A stretch of 64,000 bases of DNA from Malachius bipustulatus (lineage: Eukaryota; Arthropoda; Insecta; Coleoptera; Melyridae): positions 72,412,186 through 72,476,185 of the forward strand of contig OU342630.1 of the NCBI GenBank assembly GCA_910589415.1, given 5' to 3'. The notes under the pieces were generated by a model that was given only the letters and a program-made list of their open reading frames with translations, made no database searches and had not been told where the DNA came from. A program made the position numbers and the translations under genes. Of this stretch, positions 1 through 9,574 are shown piece after piece. The first letter of the stretch is position 1, and the number at the start of each line of letters is the position of its first letter.

Positions 1-230
1 ATGTGACCAGTTAGTGCTAGAGCGATTTCTATTTTTCTGAATATTTTCTGAATGTAACGGCGGGTGGCTGCGTTTTAATTTCCTAACAATTTTACCTTTA
101 GGTATTTACGTACCTATTCTAGCACTATTTGCTTTTTCGGTTTGGGCTGATTTAACGAGGGCGATGGAACTAATTTCCTTATCATCCTACCTAGGTGCGA
201 TCCATTTCAATATCAAGAAGAAAATCAAGT
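1..230 (-). repeat. Dispersed repeat, inverted partner of 62625-62850
   Basis: The stretch from about 55 to 228 is the reverse complement of about 62627-62790 with only scattered mismatches; shared words include AAATGGATCGCACCTAGGTA, CCGAAAAAGCAAATAGTG and CAGCCACCCGCCGTTAC. Weaker similarity continues to position 1, with a ~20-base insertion in the right copy. It has no ORF, poly-A tail or pol III boxes that I can see, so its class is unknown. The left boundary may lie outside the window. Confidence 0.75.
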
Positions 231-283
231 AATGGAGAACGATATGAATTATGTCTAGGGTGGTTATTTAAATGTTTGTGGAT

Positions 284-812
284 TTAATAATAATAATAAT
301 AATAGTCTTTATTGAGACAGAATTACATCTCTATCCATAATCTATTTACATAAAGATATGCTGAGAGAAAACGAAGACGCATCTAGTCTCAACCTCAGGG
401 CGAAGTTCAGCATGCTACTGACATAATCAGCGGACACTGCTCTTCCACTTAAACCCTGGTTATATATACACTATAAACACGTTACAGCGCCCAGTGAGCA
501 TGTTTGTCAAGCAAAAGAGAAAGAAGCAAAGAAAAGAAAAGAGAGAAATAAGAACGAAAAGGTAAAGGAAGAATAAAAGAAGAAGAAAAGAAAAAATAAA
601 AAATAAAAAGAAAGAAAAAAAACAAGAGAAAAACAGTTAGCCTAGTCACTCATTGGACCCGAAACAACAAATCAAAAACCCTCCTCTTAAATCTGTTGAT
701 GTTCGCTATTGTTTTAAATTCGTCTGGTAGGTCATTATATAACTTACTAACACAGTAGGTGAAAGAGCGTTCATATAAAGAAAGCCTATGAACAGGAGGT
801 GTTTTTTCTAAA
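284..812 (-). mobile_element. 3' end of a non-LTR retrotransposon
   Basis: Read on the minus strand, this fragment holds the last ~50 codons of a reverse-transcriptase ORF (650-808), a 3' UTR with a long pyrimidine-rich tract (seen as a GA-rich run on the plus strand, about 514-632), and a short ATT-type simple repeat at 284-303 that would be the 3' tail. This arrangement is typical of 5'-truncated non-LTR copies that end in a short tandem repeat instead of poly-A. The upstream end abuts the decayed Penelope-like element near 812. The clade cannot be assigned from so short a piece. Confidence 0.65.
650..808 (-). pseudogene. C-terminal end of non-LTR reverse transcriptase (fragment)
   Basis: One minus-strand frame is open to a TGA at 650-652 and contains SLYERSFTYCVSKLYNDLP followed by FKRRVFDLLF. 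The pattern of aromatic residues, 'LYNDLP', then a basic 'FKRRV' helix is the usual C-terminal end of ORF2 in jockey/CR1-like non-LTR elements, just before the stop codon. Nothing of the catalytic core is present, so this is a dead 5'-truncated fragment. Family assignment rests on remembered patterns and not on a search. Confidence 0.6.
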
Positions 813-2260
813 TTTTAAAATGAAAGTGTTAAAATGAAAAAAATTTCTAAAGATTCAATGAAACTTAATTTAAAGTAACGATACCAAATAATAAACTTTC
901 AGCTAAATTCAACGAAGTCTTGAAAAATTTTAATTACACTTCAAAATAAACAGTCAAAAATTCACTAGACTTAATACAAAAACTTAAACAACAGTCTGTT
1001 CTACACAATGGCAAATTAGTTTCCTTCGATGTAAAGAGCATGTTTTCTTCAATTCCTCCACGATAAGTTTTACCTAAGCTTCAAAACTTATTAGAATCCA
1101 GCAATCTCTTACCAGACTACATCTCTGAAGTAATGGATTTATTCAATGTTTGTATATCCCAAATTTACTTTCCCTTAAATAAGAAGCTCTACATTCAAAA
1201 TGCAGGCCTTCCAATGGGTAGTCCAATTTCTCCGATTTTAGCAGATATTTTCATGAATAGTCTTGAAAAGAAAATCTTCGATTCAGATAAAGCAGATAAC
1301 ATCAAGTTTTTTTTTTTTGATTTAGGTATGTAGACTATGTTCGTTCTTGTTTTGTAGGTTCCTCTAGACAGTTAGATAACTTCTTAATTTCATCAATAGC
1401 GTACATATATTAGGTTTACTGTAGAATGTGAAGAAAATAATTCTATAAACTTTTTAGACTTGTCTATCACGAGATTGAATAATCTGTCTATAGAAAACCC
1501 ACACATACTAATATGATAATACCATTCGATTCAAATCATCCAATTTCACACACACTTTCAGCATATAATTCAATGATACACATGCCGAGCTGTTAAGATA
1601 CCAATGTGAGTAAACAACTTTAACAGAGAGAAATTTCTATTATCAAACAAATTACAAAAGAGAATGCTTATCGAAAAACATAATATAGACAACTGATTAC
1701 ACAAAAAACAACACAAATTAGCCATAAACCTCATTTATCCTCAACAAATGCAAAATTAAAGTTATCGAAATTACAAAAACATGGCATTTATCGATTAAAC
1801 TGTTCTCATTATATTCAGTTTATATGACAAACTTGTAGAAACCTAGAAACTAGATACGAACACCAAAACCCTTACAGAATAAAACCTCCAGAAAAATGAA
1901 ATTTGGCAAAACACTTAATAGAAAACAATCACACTCTCACAGCAATCAATAAAATTGAATTACTTCATCACTGTGATTATTACTTTAAATTAAATTTCCT
2001 TGAATCTCTAGAAATCCACAGATATTTAAATAACCAAAAATACACAGCCATACATGAACAACTAGACACATAGCGTTCTGCATTACTTGATTTTCTTTTT
2101 GATATCGACAACTAAGAATATTCTGAATAAATTATACATATTATGATCTAGTTAGTTCTATTGAAATTAATTTAAATCTATGAATTAAATCTGAAGATGG
2201 TACTTTAAAAGTAGCGAAATACGTGTAACATTGATCATCATTATACAGTGGAATGTTTAA
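813..2260 (+). pseudogene. Decayed Penelope-like element (RT plus GIY-YIG endonuclease)
   Basis: Pieces in several frames follow the order of a Penelope-like ORF. An RT motif A-like segment reads VSFDVKSMFSSIP near 1020-1060. The open stretch 1133-1333 carries AGLPMGSPISPILADIFMN (motif B). A YVDY sequence near 1326-1340 stands where YVDD is expected, so a catalytic aspartate is lost. RKPTHTNMIIPFDSNHP follows near 1495-1545. A GIY-YIG-like piece (IYRLNCSHYIQFI) lies near 1783-1825. Stops, frameshifts and an expanded T run (1308-1318) interrupt it, so it cannot be functional. It is older than the copy at 4040-6195 and lies in the opposite orientation. Confidence 0.8.
2191..2220 (+). ncRNA. 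Hammerhead ribozyme-like motif, 3' of Penelope-like element
   Basis: CTGAAGA (matching the CUGANGA core) is followed by a 5-bp stem (TACTT / AAGTA) with a 3-base loop, then GAAA. Penelope-like elements are known to carry minimal hammerhead motifs in their terminal repeats, and this one lies just downstream of the endonuclease remnant on the same strand. Stems I and III are not clearly formed, so activity is doubtful. Confidence 0.5.
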
Positions 2261-2269
2261 AACAGTAGT

Positions 2270-3110
2270 GTTTTATTTATCATTCATCTATTTAGGAATT
2301 AAAATTTTAATAGTTTTGAGAAACATGTTCCGATATCAATCATGGGAGGGTGTCTTATCTGTATCGAATGTATTATAATTTCAGAATATTAACGTGGCAC
2401 TTTCATTCTTAATATAGAACGTAATAAATCTCAAAAGTAAACTGTCAGCTTGAATGAAAAAAACACGATTGCATCGAAATCATTTATTACAAACTCTCCA
2501 TGAAACATTTTCCACGTCTTTCCTCTCTAGATCGATAAGCCAATTAAAATGTTTAATATTTGAGCTATTATTGTTTTTGCAATTCATCACGAAGATAAAA
2601 AATAATAATTTTCCCACTTATTCGAATCAATATATTTTTTGTCCGTTTTAATTAAAATTTTTGTGGGAAATTTCACAGCTTTTGATGAAATAAATTGGTA
2701 TTAATACTTCAAGAATAATAAAATTTTAATTTAAAAATATAACCTCATTTACCTGACGATAGAAGATTAACGAATTTTTAATTCAGAGAATTTGCATCGC
2801 CGCCCGTAATTATAATCTCGCTTCTTATAGAAGCATTATGGAACTTTTTCCACCCTCGCTGGCTTTATAATAGGTAATCACATTTAATTTAAATTAATGA
2901 AGTCTTATTGGCAGTTGTAGAATGTAAATAAAATGTTCTACCTAATTAAGACGTAGAAACAATTTTAGAGCCCGCAAATGGTGCAAAACACCAGTTACAG
3001 TCTAATGAGTATTGTGGTGCGGTTTTGAACAATCCAGCATTAATTAAACCTGAGTTCTCATTTTATACTTCACTATAATACCTAGCCCAAATTGTCTATC
3101 TCGAACCACA
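2270..3110. other. AT-rich DNA without a recognised gene
   Basis: Only short chance ORFs are seen here. It probably forms the intron 5' of the fibrinogen-domain exon. No repeat family shared with the rest of the window was recognised. Confidence 0.5.
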
Positions 3111-3136
3111 CGAAATGAAATCCTTATACATTTCAG

Positions 3137-3372
3137 GCGGCGGTTGGTGGTACAAGAGCTGCGACATGTCCAACCTCAACGGGAGGTATTTGGGTCCGGG
3201 AAATCTCCCTCCGCCCCTACGTTACCAGGGGATGTATTGGGGAGGATTCGGCGGGCCAGAACGAAGCTTACAGCAGGCCAGGTTTCTGATCAGGCCGCGC
3301 AATCAAACAGCCACTCCACTCCTGCTTAGAAGGATCACTGGGAGATCACAAGACCGGCGGGGGGAATTATAA
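3137..3372 (+). CDS. 3'-terminal exon of a fibrinogen-related domain protein
   Basis: The exon starts after a good acceptor (TTTCAG, AG at 3135-3136) in phase 1 and is open to a stop at 3370-3372. It encodes GGWWYKSCDMSNLNGRYLG, then RYQGMYWGGFGG and ARFLIRPRN. GGWWY..C...NLNGRY, the GMYW block and the terminal IRP are the conserved end of the fibrinogen C-terminal (FReD) domain found in secreted lectin-like and angiopoietin-like proteins. About 24 extra residues follow the usual domain end. The cysteine is probably one partner of the last conserved disulfide. Earlier exons are not visible and must lie upstream of position 1. Higher GC than its surroundings supports coding. Which insect FReD gene this is cannot be decided from one exon. 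Confidence 0.85.
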
Positions 3373-3518
3373 TAGAGTGGAGGAATTATAACGATATTGA
3401 GAGAGTTATAGAGGTATCATTGAGGGTATTGAGATTGTAATTGTGTTGAAAGACGAATTATATCAGTTATTATTTTTTGATATTGCTTTTGTTGACTTTT
3501 TGTAAGTAAATGTTTTGC

Positions 3519-3540
3519 AATAAATTTTACGTGCAATAAA
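3519..3540 (+). terminator. Two poly(A) signals after the fibrinogen-domain exon
   Basis: AATAAA occurs at 3519-3524 and again at 3535-3540, about 150-170 bases after the stop codon at 3372, as expected for the 3' UTR end of this gene. Confidence 0.6.
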
Positions 3541-3861
3541 TTTACTGAGGAGTCATTCATGAAGTTTGTTCACCTACTTACACGGAATTTCTTATATGTT
3601 TATATCGCATCGCAACTTAAAAATTACCGTTTATTCCCCTGTAGCGAGAGGAAAATAGATTCATACTCATACTGCGAGCAAGCACGTAGGTAAGAAAAAT
3701 GTTTATCTATATAGTGCTCCGCCTTGATTAAATCGCGCCCTGGAAGGAAAATATTAACTTCTCTTGACTTGTTTCAAAAGATGACCAGAATACATTTACC
3801 ATAACGTCTATCGATAGAAATATACAGTGCCCACCATATAGGAAAATTTTTTGTTTTATAT

Positions 3862-3892
3862 TAGTGTATTTTTTAACAAAAAAATACACTAT
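3862..3892. repeat. Terminal hairpin of copy A
   Basis: TAGTGTATTTTTT pairs with AAAAAATACACTA across a 3-4 base loop. The same hairpin occurs at 46503-46533 in copy B. Its position at the boundary between shared and unshared sequence makes it a likely element terminus. Confidence 0.75.
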
Positions 3893-3997
3893 TGAGGACG
3901 ACATCACTTTTCGAAAATCACCCAAACTCATCAAATGTCCACCGATCATGACCCCCAGATCACGAAAAAGTGGTTTTCCAAAATTCACCTGCCCACG

Positions 3998-4033
<36 letters not shown>

Positions 4034-4152
4034 TTATATATAAATTATGAATGTAGTAAAACACCGTTATTTTTAATTATTTGAAAATTAGGTAAAGGCA
4101 AGCGGTGTGTCGCAAATAAAAGGTATGATCCTTTTTTGTTAAACTCAATATA

Positions 4153-4180
4153 TTTCGATCTTAATTTAGATCTTCATCAG
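4153..4180 (-). ncRNA. Hammerhead ribozyme-like motif of Penelope-like element
   Basis: On the minus strand CTGATGA is followed by a perfect 5-bp stem II (GATCT / AGATC, 6-7 base loop) and GAAA. Downstream TATATT-GAG can give a minimal stem III and a stem I that pairs GAG with CTC just before CTGATGA. Very short stem III is known for Penelope-borne hammerheads, which are thought to act as dimers. The context, 3' of the RT-endonuclease ORF, fits. Confidence 0.65.
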
Positions 4181-4581
4181 GAGAACTGTAATTATAAGAA
4201 ATCAATATTTTTTTCAAAAAATCTTAAGATAAATACTTACAACAAATGATCAAAATAAAATTAGCATCTTTAAAATCTAAAAATCTTCATAAGGTAATGT
4301 TAATAAAGTTCGTGTTGTAAATTTATGCCAAAAAACCATTTAATATTTATAAATATCAACATTTATGAATAATTTTGATGAGAATTTAGAAAAAAAAATT
4401 TTTTTGATATATTTTATGACATAAAAGTTTTGAAGTTTTTTAACATTGTGAATAATGGATTATTTTCTCAAAAATTAAAACAAAGGAATCTAAACAGTAC
4501 TACTTTAACAGTTATTTTTATATATGTTCGTTAGGTATTTATTTATTTATGAAATTAGGTAGGTACCTGTCTATAAATTGT

Positions 4582-6144
4582 TTAAAAATTTTTGTGTTTT
4601 TCAAAGTCCAAAATATAGCTATATATTCTATTTAAATTTTGTATATCTGATTTTAAATTTATACAGTTATCGATATTTTCATTTATGTGACACATTTCTA
4701 AAAATTGTCTTTTAAAAAGATTACTTTCTGTTTCTAATATCTTAATATTTTCAAAATCCATTTCACAGTTAGTATTATGTACATGGTTGGCTAACGTGCA
4801 TCTATTTGGTCTAAGTCTAGAGTCACTTTTATGTAAAGATACTCTTTGTTTTAACAATTGAGAAGTGTGTCCAATATATGATAAGTTACAATTCAAGCAA
4901 TTAATTTTATACACTAAATTAGATCTATCTAAAACTTGAATTTTATCTTTATTTTTATTAAAAATTGTATTATTTGTCAAGTAATTATAAAGAGCAAACT
5001 TTATATTATTTTCTTTAAAAATTTTTATAATTTTGTGTGTTAAGTTTTCAATGTAAGGAAAAGTAGTGAATTTGAACTGATTATTATTATTGTTATTAAC
5101 CGTATTCTGTGTGGTGTCAGGATTTATTAATAATTGTGTAACTTGTAAGTTTGTTTGATTGGTGTTAATTTCTGTAGTTGTTAAGGTACTAGATAAATTA
5201 GGTGTGTTAAAAATTAATTTGTTAATGTACTTTTTAGGATAACCATTTTCTAACATGAGATCTCTAATTTTCCTTAGTGCGTTATCTCTTAAGGATTGAT
5301 GTGTAATTCTAGTTACTCGTTGTTTTAGGCCTAAAATAACATTCATTTTTATTTTATGACTGTGGTATGAGTGAAAATGAATGTATCTTCCACTACTTGT
5401 TGGTTTTCTATACCAATCTAGAATTATTTTATTATCTTCTCTTCTTATCAATTTTGTATCTAAAAAAGGAACAGATCTTTGGTTTTCTTTTTCAATAGTG
5501 AACTTAATATGTGTGTCATATATATTAAAAATTGATAAAATTTCATCTGATTTTTCTTCAGGTATTGCAAGAATTAAATCATCAACATATTGGTAAATGA
5601 AAGGTAATTTGAAAGATAGTTTTGGAATACAGTATTTTAATAAGCTTGACATAATTATATTAGCTAAAATTGGACTTATAATGCTTCCCATAGGACATCC
5701 AAAGATTTGTGAATAAAATTTTTTATTGTATAAAAAATAATTGGATTCAAAAATAAATTTTATTAACTCTAGAAATTCTTTTTTTGGAATCTTTGTCTGT
5801 GATTGAATTAATTGCCAATTTTCTTCTAAAACTAATATTGTTCTATGTAAAGAAATATTTGTAAATAATGAAACAACATCTAAAGATACAATTATATGAT
5901 TAGGTGGAAGTTGAAATTCATTTATTTCTTCTGCAAAATTCCATGAATCTTTTACTGAATAACTGTTATAATTTGAAAAAGACAATTTTAAAATATCTGC
6001 AATGTACTTGCATAAAGATGAAGTTGGGGAATTTATGCTAGAAACAATTGGTCTCATTGGACAATTTTCTTTATGTACTTTAGGAACACCATATAATTTA
6101 GGAGTGATTCCATTGTATGTAGTCAATGTATAATTAATAGTCAA
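4582..6144 (-). CDS. Penelope-like reverse transcriptase / GIY-YIG endonuclease (N-terminally truncated)
   Basis: This 520-residue frame has no internal stop. PKLYGVPKVHK (residues ~15-25) is a hallmark of Penelope-like RTs. Motif A reads VSLDVVSLFTN (Asp89), motif B GCPMGSIISPILAN (149-162), and motif C YVDD (186-189) with both aspartates. A thumb-like region with LDWYRKPTSSGRYIH follows. An Asn-rich linker (~330-356) leads to the endonuclease: VYKINCLNCNLSYIGHTSQ (from ~411), with the C-x2-C pair that marks the Penelope subclass, then a His-rich segment (~454-457) and a likely catalytic Glu near 471. In an active element these would make cDNA and nick the target. The N-terminal domain is missing, so the first ATG is not the native start and the copy is unlikely to move on its own. 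Confidence 0.88.
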   Translation of the reverse strand: MTINYTLTTYNGITPKLYGVPKVHKENCPMRPIVSSINSPTSSLCKYIADILKLSFSNYNSYSVKDSWNFAEEINEFQLPPNHIIVSLDVVSLFTNISLHRTILVLEENWQLIQSQTKIPKKEFLELIKFIFESNYFLYNKKFYSQIFGCPMGSIISPILANIIMSSLLKYCIPKLSFKLPFIYQYVDDLILAIPEEKSDEILSIFNIYDTHIKFTIEKENQRSVPFLDTKLIRREDNKIILDWYRKPTSSGRYIHFHSYHSHKIKMNVILGLKQRVTRITHQSLRDNALRKIRDLMLENGYPKKYINKLIFNTPNLSSTLTTTEINTNQTNLQVTQLLINPDTTQNTVNNNNNNQFKFTTFPYIENLTHKIIKIFKENNIKFALYNYLTNNTIFNKNKDKIQVLDRSNLVYKINCLNCNLSYIGHTSQLLKQRVSLHKSDSRLRPNRCTLANHVHNTNCEMDFENIKILETESNLFKRQFLEMCHINENIDNCINLKSDIQNLNRIYSYILDFEKHKNF

Positions 6145-7122
6145 TTAATTATTATCAATAATAATCAATAATCAACTTAACAGCTAAAAGATTGATATAT
6201 ATTATATAATATATATTTATTTATTTCTTCAAAATCACGATTTTTCGATTTTAAAAACGCTCCTGTAGCTTTATCTTTCAAGATTAGTGAACGAAATTTT
6301 GGATTCTTGTAAAGCTTGGGAATGACTTTAGATTTTCGTTGAAAAAAAATACAAAAGTCACGTTACTTCTACAGGGTGTCCTTTCAAAGTTCCCCAAATC
6401 CGGTCCTTGAGGCACGGTTTCTGGCCGCAGTTTTCAATCTAGGGGGCTGAAATTTTTGTGAGAGTAAGATGTCCACAAGGAGTGGTCTGGTATTGCACTT
6501 GAGCAAAATCGGCCGAGCCGTTTCAAAATGGCGGCCATTTGAATTTTTTGAACATTAACGGAAAATTGACAATTTTTTGAACCATTGTATGAGCAAGATG
6601 GCAAAAAAACTTTGAAATCAAATTAACAGGATTTGAAGAAAATTATTGGAAATTTGAGTTAATGCAATAAAATTAGCATATTTTCCATTAATAAGCCAGT
6701 GTCGTGGGTAGGAAAAAGGGTGAAAATGTGTCAATTCTATAACCGTTTATGAGTCCATTTTTGAAGAAGTTGAACCGAAATTTTCCATTTTTTTTTGCTT
6801 TAACATATAATTTGATGTCTTAGCTTCAATTCGCCTCGATTAATGTAGCACTTTAAACGAAAGATAAAAAAGTTTTTCGCTTGTGCAAAATTAGCTTACA
6901 CTTATATAAAATTATTAAATCGATGAAATGGTTCGCAATTTCTTTTTTATTTTTTTTCACATTCAATTATGAATGGTTCTGAAAATTAGAAGAGCAATCG
7001 CAACGACAATTAAATCACCTACATGCAGGTGAAAAAAGTATTCAAATTGGTTTTTTAATAACTAAGATATGACCAGTTTAAAAAATAAAATGAGTAGATG
7101 TAGGTACCTGACGTACTACATA

Positions 7123-7870
7123 CAGGGTGTCCCAAGATTTCTTTATCAAGGGATATCCGCGTTGTTTCAAAAAATAAACAAATGAAATTCAGGAAATTTC
7201 AACCATACCCTTAAGGCTTTGCAGCTGCTCCTTCAATGCCCCTCTACGACTTTCCACCCCTAAGTAAACATCCCCTACTTTTTTTTTTCAAATGACACCC
7301 CCATATTTTTTTTGCTCGGCAGGATTGTTGACTTCTTTCTGAATACAATGTCATACGATTTTTTCAAATCGAGACATATCTAGCACGCCGAAAATAATAT
7401 ATCATTACAAACGAGGGTTGTCAAGGAATAACAATTAACATTTAATATGACAATTAAAATCACAGAAGCAATTATTATTATTAACGCCTATATCCAGTAA
7501 CACCAGTATTACTAGTTAAAGTGGTTGGAGGAAACATTAACACAAAAAACAAGCAATTGCTACTCCTTGACAACCCTCGTTTGTTTTGATATTATATTGT
7601 TTTCGGCGTGCTAGATATGTCTCAATTTGAAAAAATCGTATGACATTGTATTCAGAAAGAAGTCAACAATCCTGCCGAGCAAAAAAAATATGGGGGTGTC
7701 ATTTGAAAAAAAAAGTAGGGGATGATTACTTAGGGGTGAAAAGGCGTAAAGGGGCATTGAGGGTGCAGCTGCAAAGCCTCAAGGGTATGGTTGAAATTTC
7801 CTGAATTTCATTTGTTTATTTTTTGAAATAACGCGGATATCCCTTGATAAAGAAATCTTGGGACACCCTG
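7123..7870. mobile_element. Palindromic TA-inserted element in copy A
   Basis: The element runs from CAGGGTGTCCCAAGATTTC to its inverted complement, flanked by TA on both sides (7121-7122 and 7871-7872). The arms are about 300 bp, with a short unique centre near 7430-7560. Copy B has no such insert: it reads GTACTACATATAGG at the same place. It encodes no protein, so it is a non-autonomous foldback/MITE-type element. Confidence 0.85.
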
Positions 7871-7905
7871 TATATCTACCCCATCATCACTACAAATTCG
7901 AAACG

Positions 7906-7975
7906 CACCGTGTGGCTCAGTTTGTTACATCCTTGACTAGCTAACTGTTGGAGCGGGTTCGCATCCACGAGAGGA
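7906..7975 (+). other. tRNA-like segment with pol III box A and box B (copy A)
   Basis: TGGCTCAGTTTG (7913-7924) resembles box A and GGGTTCGCATCC (7955-7966) resembles box B, 30 bases apart. A run of at least 10 T follows at about 7982, which could end pol III transcription. Acceptor and T-arm pairing are poor, so this is not a functional tRNA; a tRNA-derived SINE head is the best guess. The identical segment is at 48349-48418. Confidence 0.45.
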
Positions 7976-8135
7976 TCATTCTTTTTTTTTTTTGTAGGTA
8001 GGTGGAGTTTTCCCAAAAAAAAATCGGATTATTTTTCATTAAATTCATTATAAAAAAAATAGGAAGAAAATATTTATTATTGAATCGCATAAAAATACAC
8101 TATTTCTGCGATTGATGCGCAAGAAGGTTTTTTTT

Positions 8136-8860
8136 TTTGTTGAAATTTTTGTCAAAAGTTTGTGTTTTTCGAAAGATTAAATTTGACCGTACTAGATCTA
8201 TGGTGTGAATTTTAATTCCAGAGAAAATGGCGTTTATCTAAACTTCAAAATTACAAAAGAATTTATATTTTCGAAACCAAAAGTGTATTGCAGGAAATTT
8301 GAGCAGCTTTCGTTTGATATTCACTAAATATATGTCAGTAATGAGAGAATTAAATTTTTTACAGGTGGCCAAAAAGTGGCAACTTCTGAAATTTCAACTT
8401 TTGCTCATTTTTCTTAGTGCAATTTTCAATTTTAAATATTTTAATATTTTAAATAGTAATTAGAAAAATTACCATGAGTAATAACAAAACTAATGTCAGT
8501 CGGGAGAAATTTTCGAATTTAATGAAATTCTCGTCACATTTTTCTGTTTTTGGTGCAAAGCATATTCAACATTTAGAGACCATCCTACCATTTAGAGACC
8601 ATTAAGCTTAAAAAGAGTTACCACTTTTTGGCTACCTGTATAAAAAATTTGAATTTTCTCATCATTGACATAACATTTGGTGAATATCTAACGAAACGTT
8701 TAGTTTTCGAATATCATGTTTTTTGTAATTTTGAAGTTTAGAAAAATGCAATTTTCTATGGATCTAAAATTCACAGCACCCATCTAGTGTGCTCAAATTT
8801 AAACTTTTGGAAAGCACAAACCTATGACAAAAAAATTTTCAAAAAAGACAGAAAACAAAT
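8136..8860. repeat. Long imperfect palindrome next to copy A
   Basis: The left arm from about 8140 matches, inverted, a right arm ending near 8855; pairs include TTACAGGTGGCCAAAAAGTG (~8360) with CACTTTTTGGCTACCTGTA (~8625). The arms have diverged by many substitutions and carry no transposase. It is probably an old foldback element. Confidence 0.65.
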
Positions 8861-8879
8861 TAAATTAAATTTTTTTTAA

Positions 8880-9570
8880 ATTTTTTTTTAATTTTTTTAA
8901 ATTAATTGTACCGTATTTTAATTAATATATTTATTTAATACTCCCATCAACAAGTCCATGGGTAATATTGAATGGGGAAAAGTACAACAATTATTATAAA
9001 TTCACTACAAAATACAAGAAAAAAGAAAAATAAAAGAAAACAGTATAAAGTTTCAAAAAAAAGCAAAAAAAGCAAGGAGAATACTTGAGACTACTCGAAC
9101 ACCAGCTGGTGAGGCCGGCTATATCACGTCTACGTGGTAAGATAAAAAAAAATTAGCAGAATGAAAGTAAAGGCAAAAGGCTAAGAACTGGAAGAACTGG
9201 ATGCCGTCAGTAAGAATCGTCTAAGTTTAACAAATCAAGGTTTCCATCAACCTTATTCGCAATGTCACACATACGATTCAATGGAGAAAACAGAATTTAG
9301 AATGGACTCGCAGAAGTTGTTGTTGCCTAAGTGTAACTTGGGGAGAATGAAAGGAAATCTGGGAAAGGATATCAGGAGAGTCAATGGGTCCGTTCAGTAA
9401 ACCCCACAGGAAACGTACAGAGGGGTGTACATGCGTCTAACTTCAAGACTGTTGAAGTCAAATTCAACAAGGTCAGAATGTGGGAAGCCTACAGGAGGAT
9501 AAGTACCGGATGTTTAAAATGAAAAAAACTTTGAGAAGCGACGGTGTACTCTCCCAGATCACTTACATGA
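8880..9570. other. Unclassified DNA, possibly old repeat
   Basis: A T/A-rich stretch (8865-8940) is followed by ~500 bases of more balanced composition with no long frame. On the minus strand a short stretch (about 9240-9370) faintly resembles the coding style of non-LTR ORF ends, but I could not recognise a domain. Confidence 0.35.
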
Positions 9571-9574
9571 CACG

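Larger units (their letters stand above)
4040..6195 (-). mobile_element. Penelope-like element, 5'-truncated
   Basis: This segment is absent from copy B of the surrounding repeat, so it is an insertion, and both of its edges lie in TA-rich microsatellite DNA. Read on the minus strand it starts inside the RT domain, runs through a GIY-YIG endonuclease, and ends after a ~540-base 3' region with a hammerhead-type motif (4153-4180). About 200-300 N-terminal residues usual for Penelope-like ORFs are missing. A clean target duplication cannot be read because the site is simple-sequence. Confidence 0.85.
3862..8135 (-). mobile_element. Composite hairpin repeat, copy A (split by two insertions)
   Basis: Copy A matches copy B (46503-48577) almost base for base at 3862-4010, 6205-7122 and 7871-8130; the uninterrupted unit would be about 1.35 kb. 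One end (3862-3892) is a 13-bp hairpin, TAGTGTATTTTTT against its complement. A TA microsatellite follows it, and the opposite end repeats AAAAATACACTATT (8091-8104) before a T run. A terminal hairpin, a subterminal repeat and an internal microsatellite are features of Helentron-derived non-autonomous elements (HINE/DINE type), which would place the 3' end at 3862. No transposase is present. Interruptions: a Penelope-like element at ~4040-6195 and a palindromic element at 7123-7870. Class assignment is inference. Confidence 0.6.

Noticed and set aside
3728..3988. 86-codon minus-strand frame starting MNFGKPLFRDLG
   Set aside because: It lies across the hairpin end of copy A and its flank; part of the same peptide recurs in copy B because the DNA is repeated. 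No domain.
7906..7975. A functional tRNA gene
   Set aside because: Box A and box B words are present but acceptor and T-arm pairing is poor and the segment is inside a repeat.
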